In this document: piece by piece, positions 54,223 to 64,000 of the stretch
Numbering within the stretch: position 1 is the first letter of the stretch
Layout: every line of letters starts with the position of its first letter
NCBI GenBank assembly: GCA_024138025.1
Contig: JAMXBD010004341.1
Location: 1-64,000, forward strand
Direction of reading: 5' to 3'
DNA from: Combretum micranthum
Lineage: Eukaryota; Streptophyta; Magnoliopsida; Myrtales; Combretaceae
DNA: 64,000 nucleotides
The notes under the pieces: model-generated
Database searches by the model: none
Seen by the model: the letters and a program-made list of their open reading frames with translations, nothing else
Told to the model about the DNA's origin: nothing
Made by a program: the position numbers and the translations under genes

Positions 54223-55721
54223 GAATTACCATAGTAGGTCAACTAAGGAACGATATAAAAGTAATAATAATTGTAATAATAAAATATTGATCTATTATAT
54301 GCAAACTCTATAACCATCCAATAAAAATATAAATATCAAATGCAATCAAGAAAAGGAAAATGAAAATAAATTATTAAATAATAATTATTACCATAAGACC
54401 ATTAAAAGACCAATATAGTAACAATATTGTATATGACACTTACACACTCATAGGAGCTTAGTTGTACAATTTATTCCTTATCGACGAATATTTTTATTCA
54501 TTTCAATAGGTGACCTTGATACCCTTGAGGACTTCCATGTGGATTATTACGATTAGCCAATATGAGCAGGTGAGTAATTCAGATCTATTACTGTTTGTGC
54601 TTGTAATTAGTGACATATGTAATGCAAAGATAATAATACAGTATTGTGTAGAGCATGATGAGAGTGATTTGTGATTGGAATTGGTTGTTTGTAATGCAAA
54701 GATAAATTAGTGAAAGTGATAACACAATTGTTTGATGATTTGGAATAGCATGTTGATTAATGTGTGTAATGAATGATCACCACATACCTGAGTAAAAATT
54801 ATTGGCTTATTAAATAACCTGGTCATGCATTGCATGTACTGCATTATTGTATATTAAAAAGGATGGCAGCCTGCTACGTATTAATATTTCGGTTCTCTGT
54901 TAATGATTGGTTTTTCTAAAGTGTTAATTCTTCTAAGGTTTTCTTTGTTCCGTCAGTTCTATGGGAACTAAGTGGCAACAAAGAATGCTGCCATGGTATC
55001 GCTTTGAAATAATTAATACTTAGGAAATTTCTAAGGATTGTTGCAGGAAATGGTCAGTTAAAATACCAGTAAACTAAAGAGATAATTCTAAGACGAGAAA
55101 TCGTTGATTTTTTTATAAACTTAGTCTCTCATGGGTAGATGGGTCATAAAGTAATTGTTCTTCAACTCTAAAAAGAGGGCGTAAATCTTTTTCCTATTTG
55201 GATTATAGATCATCCAAAGTTGTATCTGTGCATATGCTTGATTGTTGCATTACATATGATTTGATAATAAACTTGCTTGATGTGTAATATGTCTAATTAT
55301 TCACTAAGTCCATTGTTTCGCTCACACTCCTAAAGAACTTTCAGGTTAACTCTATGACCTTGGCTAGTTAATTCCAGGAGCATGACTCCGATAAGAACTT
55401 AGAAGCTAGAAGAATATAGGATCTTTGGGTTATGTTATCTATTTTTACTTTTAGTCATAAGATAGTTAGTATTGTATTATACTTATGTATTTGGAGACTT
55501 TTAGAATAGAATTATGGCCTGTAATACAATTATGGTATTCACTACTTGAGATGGTAGATATTTACTAATTTATGTCTTATATATGTTTATCATTTCTTGT
55601 TAATGCAACTACAAGACCCTGTTGTTTGACAATATATCATACTCTGAAAGTTAAGTAATAATAGTATACAAACATGACTTGTGTATACTACTACTAGGGT
55701 GCTCTCGGGGCGTGACAGCTT
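54223..55721 (+). mobile_element. LTR-like sequence between the duplicated copies
   Basis: The right end reads GCTCTCGGGGCGTGACA (to 55717), closely resembling the ...GGGGCGTGACA ends of many plant gypsy LTRs. Upstream are phrases typical of such LTRs, such as TTTCAGGTTAACTCTATGACC near 55340. No primer-binding site or gag follows: duplication copy B begins within a few bases. I infer a solo LTR; its left boundary is not resolved. Confidence 0.4.
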
Positions 55722-56919
55722 ATCACAGCCATGATCATCAGAGGACCAATCTACAAAAGTACACGAAGATCTAAATAGGGTCATTAAGTTATTTATGGGC
55801 ATTTTCAGCTTATTTAGATCTAAACACTTTTTTGAAGAAGGATGAAGGGTAATTGACATATATCTTCATCATCATACATACCTAATGGAGGATACATATA
55901 CATACTCACGTGAAACATTGCAAGGGAGAGAATTATCATTAGAAGTCCACTTTTTCATTAAACATTTGTTATCTTTGCAACCTTAGACGGTACCTTGTGG
56001 ATATACAAGAGTGTATTGTAGTAGTATGCTGGAGGATTATTGTATCAACATCTTCAAGTGAATACATTAACAAGGATTGTTTTCATATTCAATTCTCTTC
56101 ATTTTTATGTGTGTTGTGTTGTGTTATGTTGTTTCATTGCATCATGCATGAGTAGTAGTTAAGGCTTATGTAGCCATCATGTGCATATATGGATTGATTG
56201 TCAATTGTTAATTTCACTAATCTCTACAATGTGTTAAAACATTCTAATTTTAGGTAGTGCATGACTTAGGGTCAAACCAGCTTTTCATAGAATGCGATTG
56301 AGAAATCTACATGTGGAATAGATCCAAGCTATAGAGAGAGGTTGCTCATGATGCCTAGAGATAAGGTTGTGAAAACTTTTGCATGTAATTGGAATTTATC
56401 TTGGGATCGTATTATTAATCAATCTTAGTCAGGTGTTAACTAGGAAGAGATTCCAGTTCGACAAGGTTAGGATTAAAGTTCAATAGACTCAAGACAGATA
56501 TTGATCTAATTGGTAGAATTCCGCAGTTAGGAAAGACATAATAAATAATATTATTGAAGTATATGTTAATTCATTAGTGAAGTATGTCTGATGTGTTGTT
56601 GATTGTTAGAGTAATTTTAATTCATTAATTACCTTAGTGAACTTAGTTATAGTTAGTAATCAGTTAGTTGATCAATTATAATTGTTTAATTCAATTTAAT
56701 TTGCTAGATAATAATCAATAAGATGAGTAATGATACTTGTTGACGATCCCAAGGAATATGACTTTATAATTTGTTCCCATACTACATCAGATAGGTATAC
56801 TTATCTAGCACTGACCAATTCATAGGAATAGATCATAGGACTTAATTAGTAAACCTCGGTAAAAAATAAGTGCACCATTGTGGAATTAGTGCGAATAGTA
56901 AAAGTAAGCCTCGGCTGAA

Positions 56920-56950
<31 letters not shown>

Positions 56951-58499
56951 GCTAGGAGGGCGCATGTGGTATGCATGCCCTCTTCACAATTCAAAGAAGG
57001 TGTGCGTGCCACATGCACTCTCTTAATATTACAAAGAGAGCATGGCTCTCCTATTAAAAAAATAGAGGATGCACCTATTTATTTGGTCAAAGGCGTAAAT
57101 ATTACAGACACCTTAGACACTTATATTACGAATGTATTTTTTTATTATATTTCCATATTTAATTTTAAAAACTACATTATTTCCGCGCAAAACTAATAAA
57201 TTGCTGCAAGAGAATCAGTAGCCAGTTTTATAGAATTAGGACACATTAAATAAGCAAATTTAAGACCAAAATTGTTCGTATGCATTTGGAATAGTGTAAC
57301 ATGACACATCCGAGCATCGACATGCGGATCGGAACAAGAGCAAGGCTTAAGTGATCTTGAGGTGAAGGTGATTCATATGGATTATAGAAGAGGCATTTGT
57401 TAATTCCGGCGAAGATCAGGAATTATTATTATTTGCATCCAGGAGTTTAAGGTTAAATTTTGAATTTTTCGTTGTGTAAAGAAGGAAGATTAGTGGACGA
57501 AGGTGGAACGTTCGAGAGAGAAGCCAAAGTCCTTTATTGATTTTGTTAAGTTCCTTATGTAAATATAATTTTGCATTCCTACTTGCTTTTCATGAAATAA
57601 CCTAGCCGAATATATAGCGCGTGGATCATGAGGCCATTCCATTTGTTTCGAATTTTTCTTTTTTTTTTTTTTATAAATCAAAAGGTCATTTAACGTAATA
57701 AATAATTAATTAAGCAAAGGACCCATTGATCACTTGTCGGGCATTGCTCATAACACGGCGAAGTTGACTATTTTATTTATTTTTTTCTTTTTCCATCTTT
57801 TTCATGAGAAATCTAGTGCTAACATCTGGATGGATCTAACAACCCTTGTCGATGGACCACTAAGGATAACAATGCTTCGATTTTCGTTCCATCGGAAAAA
57901 TAGAGTTATAATTTTTTTAAAGTTGCATTATAAATTCACTCCATCAATAATGGATGTCCCAACAATTGTGAAAGATCCTTTTTTTATCTCCTAATAAAAC
58001 TTTATAAAAACATCATATCAATAATAACTTAAAAAATAGAATAGCAATTCAGTGAATAAAATGCAACTTGAAAAGTAAAGTAATATTTTTTTTTTGTGAA
58101 TTAAATAATAACTTCATGTTTGCAAGATTAAGCACCTAAGTACCTAACCATATTAAATATTATATCATAATATAATCTTTAAAATATATAACATATATTC
58201 TATCAATTAAAATAATTAATATAATGTTCTAAATTTAAAGTAGTGAACAGTTAAGCCAATATTCGGCCAAAAAATAAAAACAATAAAGCCAAATAATATG
58301 ATAATTTTTTTTTCTTTTTCAATTAATTTCGGTATGATACGCACTAACTACCTAGCTTTTATATCCCAATATAATATTTTTTCCCTCTATTAATTCATAC
58401 CACACTTCATATGAGATACCACAATCAAAACTCTTAAATAAAAAAATAAATAAATATATCATGTGTATAACATATAAGTAGTGAGTAAATACAAATTAT
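55722..58499 (+). repeat. direct duplication, copy B
   Basis: Second copy of 51431-54222, same orientation, starting immediately after the LTR-like end at 55717. It lacks a block present in A but has a longer foldback at 56934-57062 with a 27-base T-run. It ends about 570 bases before the PMEI-domain gene. No intact coding sequence. Confidence 0.85.
56934..57062. mobile_element. short foldback (MITE-like) within duplication copy B
   Basis: Left arm TTTTTTTAATAGCTAGGAG and the reverse complement of the right arm (TTTTTTTAATAGGAGAG) form imperfect inverted repeats; inner arms GCATGTGG / CCACATGC also pair. In copy A (about 52735-52833) the left arm is missing while the right arm remains. Confidence 0.4.
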
Positions 58500-58623
58500 A
58501 TTTTAACACTTAACTATAACTATAAATCATAGATGCTAATTACTGAAAAAAATTATTAATATACTTTTATATATAATTAATAATTACACACTATATTTAT
58601 GTACACGTGTATATTTTCCGCTT

Positions 58624-58666
58624 AGGTACTCCGAAGGTGCTACCAAGTTAAAGGTACTCCGAAGGT
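58624..58666. promoter_or_regulatory. 15-bp direct repeat upstream of the PMEI-domain gene
   Basis: AGGTACTCCGAAGGT occurs at 58624-58638 and again at 58652-58666, 28 bases apart, roughly 400 bases before the ATG. It could be a paired protein-binding site or chance duplication; no known motif recognised. Confidence 0.3.
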
Positions 58667-58930
58667 TCCTAGTTCTTAGCTAGCGAAAAACTTTATCAGC
58701 CCAGCACCATAGCATAAAATAGTTTTTTAAGCTTCTGTGGGGACAAAAGACGACAGGGTACTGTAGCTTTTGCTTACTAGAAGTTCCGTGTCTGCCTAAA
58801 ACACTTAAAAAAACTAGTGTGCGCATATTATATCGGCCACAATTAGGTCCTTCGCTTAGGCCACATAAGCTTTTCAATGATTATGTCCAAACAAGTGTCC
58901 CTTTTTATAATTCCCACACACTTTCCCACC

Positions 58931-58940
58931 ATATATAAAG
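58931..58940 (+). promoter_or_regulatory. TATA box of the PMEI-domain gene
   Basis: ATATATAAAG lies about 125 bases before the ATG at 59066, in a C/T-rich setting. Position and sequence fit a plant TATA box with transcription starting near 58965-58975. Confidence 0.6.
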
Positions 58941-58973
58941 TCCCATATTACACCCCCCCCCTCCCCTCCCACT

Positions 58974-59003
58974 CCACAACCACAACCACAACCACAACCA
59001 CAA
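58974..59003 (+). repeat. (CCACAA)5 hexanucleotide repeat in the presumed 5' leader
   Basis: Five consecutive CCACAA units follow a C-rich tract (58951-58970) and precede a poly-A run (59031-59048). All lie between the TATA box and ATG, so the leader would be unusually simple in sequence and prone to length variation. Confidence 0.85.
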
Positions 59004-59065
59004 CAAAAATCTTCTGTGTAAGGGAAAGTTAAAAAAAAAAAAAAAAAACACAACAAGCTGCCCAA

Positions 59066-59620
59066 ATGGCATGTTTTCCTAGGATATCCCCTCTGCTGTT
59101 TCTTAGTATCCTTATCCTAATGTCTTTTGAAATTCCAATTTCAATTTCAGCACCCATCAGTCACACGGCCCATAATAGCCTAGTCAATAAGTTGTGCGCA
59201 AGCACGATAGACCCAACCTATTGCTTAAACATCCTCCGGTCCGACCGCCGAACCGCAACGGCCAACCTCCAAGGCCTAGCGCATATCTCAATCGATTTGG
59301 CGGAAAATAAAGCTAGGAGCACGATTGGACTGCTCCGGTCGCTTGACCGGGATGTCGGGGACCGGGACACCCGGTTCGCGACGTGCTCGGTTAAATATGG
59401 CAAGGTAGTTGGGAGCCTTAGGGGCGCAAGGGTTCAGTTAGGGTCGGGAAACTACCTAGGACTATGCAAATCAGCATCGGATGCCATGGATGAGTCAAAT
59501 GATTGTCATGATGAGTTTCAAGTACCACCTCCAGCTCCAACTTCACTTTATGATAACAATAAGAATATGGAGAATCTTTGCAGTATTTTATATTCTTTGT
59601 GTAACATGTTGTACTCTTGA
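59066..59620 (+). CDS. PMEI-domain protein (pectin methylesterase / invertase inhibitor type)
   Basis: Single-exon, 184-residue secreted protein. A hydrophobic N-terminus (about residues 9-28) reads as a signal peptide. The mature part has the four-helix PMEI fold signature: C44 and C53 (LCASTIDPTYC) for the first disulfide and C107 (FATC) with C147 (NDCHDEF) for the second, plus the AARVQL-like LRGARVQLGSGNY helix. Three further cysteines (C134, C172, C179) are present. The end, MENLCSILYSLCNML, matches the usual C-terminal helix. Members inhibit pectin methylesterase or acid invertase in the wall or vacuole; sequence alone does not decide which. Length is normal. TATA box and a good ATG context (AAATGGC) support the start. 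Unlike the other genes here its frame is undisturbed. Confidence 0.9.
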   Translation: MACFPRISPLLFLSILILMSFEIPISISAPISHTAHNSLVNKLCASTIDPTYCLNILRSDRRTATANLQGLAHISIDLAENKARSTIGLLRSLDRDVGDRDTRFATCSVKYGKVVGSLRGARVQLGSGNYLGLCKSASDAMDESNDCHDEFQVPPPAPTSLYDNNKNMENLCSILYSLCNMLYS

Positions 59621-60323
59621 GTACACAAACCCTAGGAGATGTCTACTTGGGACTCTGTTTGTAAGAATTGTGCAGACACAACACAAACCCCCCCTTTTTT
59701 TTCTAATTTTATTGTTCTTTTTTTCTTTTTTACTTTTTTGTTGCCATGAGTGGACACAGCTAGAGTAAGATACTGGAGACATGTTACTTCATGTTAAATG
59801 TGTAACTCTGTATATATATAAATACATGGTCAAAAGTGATGTTCTATCTTTTAAATTTGCCTCCTTCTCTTAGTTTTAATTTTTTTTTTACTTCTTTGTA
59901 TGAGAAAATTATCTAATTAATCATCATGTTCAGCGATTCGATATTAAAAAAAAAAAAAAATGTAAATGCCACAAACAGGACCATATAGTGTGGCGATTTT
60001 TAATTTCCAAAACGACAAAAGAAAGTCACGATGGAAGAACATTTTTCCTAATTTTAATTTCGAATAAAATTTAGAAATTTTCCCAGCCAAGTGGACGGCC
60101 AAGCTGTTCCATCAATACACGAGACGAAGTTCCTCCACTCATTTCATTTCTTATAAAATATACAATTGAAAAAGAATTAAAAGAAGAAAATACTCTGATT
60201 AATTAGAATTTATCTATTTTGACAAATAAAAAAAAAGATAGAATTTATCTGTTCGTATTAACTTTAATAGGCACCTCGAGAACAAACGCGGATTGGCTTT
60301 CGAATTATTTGGAACTAATTGGC
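59621..60323 (+). other. 3' UTR and flank of the PMEI-domain gene
   Basis: T-rich sequence after the stop, with a TATATATAAATA stretch near 59810 that could act as a polyadenylation element. Nothing else recognised. Confidence 0.4.
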
Positions 60324-60560
60324 TTTTTTTTTTTTTTTTTGAAACAGTGGTACAGGATTTTTATTCTCCCAGTATATAACAAAGTGATTTTACACCCAGA
60401 TTTAATATCCCCTTTTATGCCTAACCTCACCATAAAGAGTATTGATAAGATGAATCGATTATGGGCAGAAAATTCTACCATCTCATCGTTATACAGGGGA
60501 ATACTCATTACTGACAAATCAATCTGGGGTTTTAATTCCCGAGTTAAAAGATCAAGGATT
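60324..60560 (-). mobile_element. possible retroposed sequence with poly-A tail
   Basis: On minus, a unique sequence ends in AATAAA (plus 60360-60365) followed 19 bases later by a run of 17 A (plus 60324-60340), the layout of a polyadenylated transcript copied into DNA. The body is open for 70 codons on minus, but I do not recognise a product. No clear target-site duplication was found. Confidence 0.35.
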
Positions 60561-61745
60561 AATAAATAAAATCGGATTAAATTGATTTTATATCATGATT
60601 AAATCAATTCTTCATCAATAAAGCATCGAATTTAACTAGATTGAACTGAATAGATGGACCTAAATATGATAAAACTGATATAAGATTAATACCGTAATTT
60701 ATATCACATAACAAAACTAAATAGCTTACGGTTGTCAAATTGGTTCCATGAATTTCGATATTTTTTTATCCCATGACCAGCCCTCCCTTCATCATGGTCT
60801 GAGGATGACCCAGAAAACATAGATGTCTTAGCTTTTTCTTTCTTTTCTTCTTCTTCTTCTTCTTTTCTTTTTTCCATTTTTTTTTTCCTCCTTAACTTTG
60901 ATAAGTGGACCATGGTCTATTATAGTCAAAAATATCATGCTTAGTCAAAACAGTTGGCTAGTGGTACCAAGACACATATCGAAAGAGCAATTGATTTAGT
61001 CAACTTAGGAAACGTCAATCAGTGCATTGCATTATTCCAATTAGCAATTATTATACTTGAAAAAAACATAAAAAGAAAAATTATTCTATTTGGAGATAGT
61101 GGCGAGGATATATGCCGACAATCCAGTAACTGTAGCATTAGAGGACCGTAATCTGAGTGCGACGTTATGGGGGATCTGATTTGTCCTGTTAAAAAATTTA
61201 AGGGATAAAGCTGATAGGATTTTGGGATGGATTGTTAAAAATTTTAAGGAATGAAATTGAGGATTTTAGGATGGATTTGGGTATTATTTGGGAATTTTGT
61301 TGGGTTTGAGCTTTTAAATACGATGCAATGAGAAAACTAGACCCAGCACAACAGTAAAATAAAATTAAAGAAAAGATAATTATAGTTCTATTATCTTATA
61401 GCATATCACTATGCATAAATATAAATAGATAAATTCACCTAAATATATATATAAACAGATAAAATTAAATTTTTTAGGATCTGTTTACCTATCTCCATTA
61501 ATTTCCTCTGTTACCTATTCCTTTATATCTTTCATCTTTTGTTTCTTTTTTCCCCTATTAGATTCAAACCTTCTTCATGTTTTCTTTTTATAACTTTTAT
61601 TTTTGCATTATCCAAAAATATTACATATCAAGTATTAAAGAAATCACACAAATATGATCTTGTACACTATGTATATTATAATTGTGGATTTCTAGGATTT
61701 AAGAGATAGAAGAACTCGGAGTGATTGAATACATTGCATCTATAG
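60561..61745. other. intergenic DNA with TTC-rich tract
   Basis: AT-rich; a pyrimidine tract with TTC repeats lies at about 60830-60892. No gene recognised. Confidence 0.4.
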
Positions 61746-62096
61746 TGGAGTTGTAAACGAATTGAATCGATATAGTACCAAGCTCGAACTCGACTCAAAT
61801 AAAAAAACTCGAAGTTCGAACTTGATCGAGTTTTGACTTTTAAGCTCTAATTCGATTTGATTTAATACTCGATAAATTCGAACTCGACTTGATTTAATAC
61901 TCAATTAAAATCGATTAAGCTCGCTAGCTCATCGAGTTGAATATTTTAAAGTTGAAACTCGAACTCGAACTCAAACTTGGTAGTTATTTGAGTAGCTCGA
62001 ACTTAAGCTCAACTCGATTGTAAGTGAGCTAAATTTGAGCTTTCACTTAGTCAAACTTGAGTAACTCATGAGTTCTCTCGACTCACGTACAGCCTT
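61746..62096. mobile_element. CTCGAACTCGA-rich non-autonomous element
   Basis: Dense degenerate repeats of CTCGAACTCGA/TCGAGTTGA in both orientations. The left edge GAGTTGTAAACGAA and the reverse-complemented right edge GGCTGTACGTGAG are weakly alike, as in aged terminal inverted repeats of non-autonomous hAT-like elements. No coding sequence. Confidence 0.4.
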
Positions 62097-62339
62097 AATC
62101 CATAGCGGAACCAAATTGTAGCCAACACTGGATATACATTTTGTTATCTATCCAAAACAAATGATATAAGAGTATTTATAGTTTGTTATTATTGAACTGC
62201 CTAGCTTTTACAAACCACAAAAAGACTATACAAAACACAAGTCCTCTCTATAAATAAAAGACACATGTACCATATAAAATATGACCCAACCTATGTTGTA
62301 CTCATCCCCTCCTCAAAGTGGAGTCTCCTAAAGATCTTA

Positions 62340-63690
62340 CATGAACAAGATGAACCAAAGTTATGCATCAGGTAGTGATTTTGTTAGAACATCTACAAGC
62401 TAAATTTTATTGGAAACATGAACAGTGTGAAAATCCATATTGGATATGGTCCCCGATGAAATGAATGTCAATGTCTATATGTTTGGGACACCACGCATGC
62501 AAGGATTAGTTGTGACAAGTTGGGCAGATCAATTATAGGTATTGGTAAATCAATTGAAACACCAAGTCACGAAATATATATGACATCTAAAGAGTCTCCT
62601 TAATCAAAGCTACTATACTCCTATATTTGGTTTTGGTAGTGAATGCAAGGTTAGTGGATTGTTTCTTGTCTTTCCAAGAAAAGACATTCCCAAAAAGAAT
62701 GTAATAGCCGCTTAAATACTTCCTATCTCAGAGTAAGTACCCCAATCAACATCAATATGAGCCATGACCTTCAAAGAATTCTTTAATGAGTAAAACAAAC
62801 CAAGAGAAGAAGTTCCTTTAAGATATTTAATAACCTTGAACAAAGCTTCTAGATGAGAAGTACATGGGCAAGATAAGAACTAAGAGAACAAATGCACGAA
62901 GAAACTAAGGTCCAGTCATGTAAGGGATAAATAGAGTAAAAGACCTATTACTTGTATGTAGAATGCAGGAGAAGATAATGGTTCGCCATCAGATTTATTG
63001 GGATGAAATCTAGAAGGTAAAGGATATTTAGACAGTTTTGCACAAGATCAGACAATATATTAAGATATATTTGTTTTGAGTTATCACAAGTCTAGCATTA
63101 ATTCAACATAATTCCAATCCTAAGAAAAATTTTGTGAAACCAACATCCTTGATTGTAAAAGTGACATCCAAATCAGACTTAATTTTTGCAATCCGAAGTC
63201 CTAATTTCTTGTCAATAATAGATCATTTACATACAATAGAGCCACTAGAATATCAATTGTTCATTTGGTAAAGAGTGAATAATCACTCTTTGATTGCACA
63301 AACCCTTTAGAAAGTAAGAATTAGAAATCTCTTAATTCTATTGTCTTGATCCCTGCTTTAAGTTATAAATAAACCATTTAAGCTTGCACACTTCGTAGCA
63401 ACAACTTTGAGATACCCTTCCAGTGATCTTATATAGATTTCCTCAACAATATATCCATATAAAAAGGTATTATTCACATAAATCTCATGCAAGGGCCAAT
63501 GAGAAGTAATTATTCTCAACAGCTAAAAACAATATAAATAGTATCGAGCTTTACAATTAGTGAAAAGATTTCTTGAAAATCAACACCATCAATTTGATTT
63601 AACCCTTTGGCCACCAAATGAGCCTCATGCTATTTGACACTACCATAGGGTTTAAATTTCACTTTATGCACTCATTTAGTGTGTAAAATG
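62340..63690 (-). pseudogene. Ty1/copia reverse transcriptase - RNase H relic
   Basis: Read on minus from 63690 down, with frameshifts: HLVAKGLNQIDGVDFQEIFS (RT start, about 63600), KGFVQSKSDYSLFT (about 63300), VALLYVNDLLLT at the catalytic box (YVND for the usual YVDD, about 63230), FTIKDVGFTKFFLGLE (about 63140), HLEALFKVIKYLKGTSSLG (about 62840), then RNase H GYYILFGNVFSWKDKKQST (about 62700) and HVSNKI..LVDVLTKSLP (about 62370). Order and spacing are those of a copia pol 3' half. Multiple stops and indels show it is dead. Integrase, gag and LTRs are not visible. Confidence 0.85.
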
Positions 63691-64000
63691 AAAAACAACT
63701 AGGCTTATTACACACACACAGAAGCTACACTAGAATTTATGCCTCATTCATGCAATTTTAATAGTAATAATAAAGAGATAAAAGAAGGAGAAGATAAAAT
63801 TAGAATTTAATATGGAATTCCGCGGGCCACCTAGTCTCCACAGTCTACAATCAATGCCTCACTCTAGAAGGACTTCACACTTCATTTTAACGCAAAACAA
63901 TTTGCCTCACAAAGAGGACTTTACCAATGTCTACACATATGTAGGACTTCACACAATGCCTCAACACATAAGGACTTTACCTATCTCAAACAAGAGAAGA
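63691..64000. other. unidentified repeat-like sequence at window end
   Basis: Contains several AGGACTTCACAC / AAGGACTTTACC motifs spaced 40-60 bases apart (63867-63980), a pattern seen in repeated plant sequences; possibly upstream parts of the copia insertion. No gene. Confidence 0.3.

Noticed and set aside
51431..58499. Duplicated 2.8-kb copies as the two LTRs of one small retrotransposon
   Set aside because: Copies do not begin TG or end CA, homology starts inside another element's LTR, and the 1.5-kb spacer itself ends like an LTR with no primer-binding site.

Overview
The window is AT-rich nuclear DNA from a flowering plant, most likely a eudicot. This rests on large GT-AG introns, plant-type gene families (PP2C, mitochondrial dihydrolipoamide dehydrogenase, an SWC5/BCNT-type subunit, a PMEI/invertase-inhibitor-type protein), long gypsy LTRs, copia fragments, an hAT-like element and foldbacks. 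I cannot name the species. No tRNA, rRNA, CRISPR array or bacterial operon is visible.

Genes sit at the two ends. From the left: the 3' exon of a PP2C phosphatase (489-1460, +); a two-exon mitochondrial lipoamide dehydrogenase gene (11667-14134, +); a decayed copy of the 3' part of an SWC5 gene (14865-15512, -); a non-autonomous hAT-like element (16831-17681); an unidentified GC-richer open stretch (17.9-18.3 kb); and the fuller SWC5 gene (19398-22088, -). At the right is a single-exon PMEI-domain gene (59066-59620, +) with TATA box. The functions are unrelated; the clustering looks positional, not operational.

From about 22.9 to 58.5 kb almost everything is retrotransposon-derived. There are three copies of one long LTR family (about 2.6-2.75 kb: 29660-32285 minus, 35179-37929 plus, 46857-49607 plus) and a more diverged relative (about 22944-27420). 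An Athila-like element (ORF1 relic 45.3-46.65 kb, 3' interior, PPT at 50901-50915, 3' LTR from 50916) is interrupted by one of these LTRs. A copia reverse transcriptase relic lies at 33.4-34.2 kb. A 2.8-kb direct duplication (51431-54222 and 55722-58499) is separated by another LTR-like sequence. A second copia RT/RNase H relic closes the window (62.3-63.7 kb).

Two patterns stand out. First, the three multi-exon or partial genes carry small indels, mostly losses in homopolymers or tandem codons, beside otherwise well-conserved coding sequence. The missing residues often reappear in the next frame. This looks like residual consensus error or very recent damage, and it must be settled before calling any of them pseudogenes. 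Second, GC-rich GCCGGC-type islands are embedded in otherwise AT-rich LTRs of at least two families, with a 63-bp tandem unit whose copy number differs between LTR copies.
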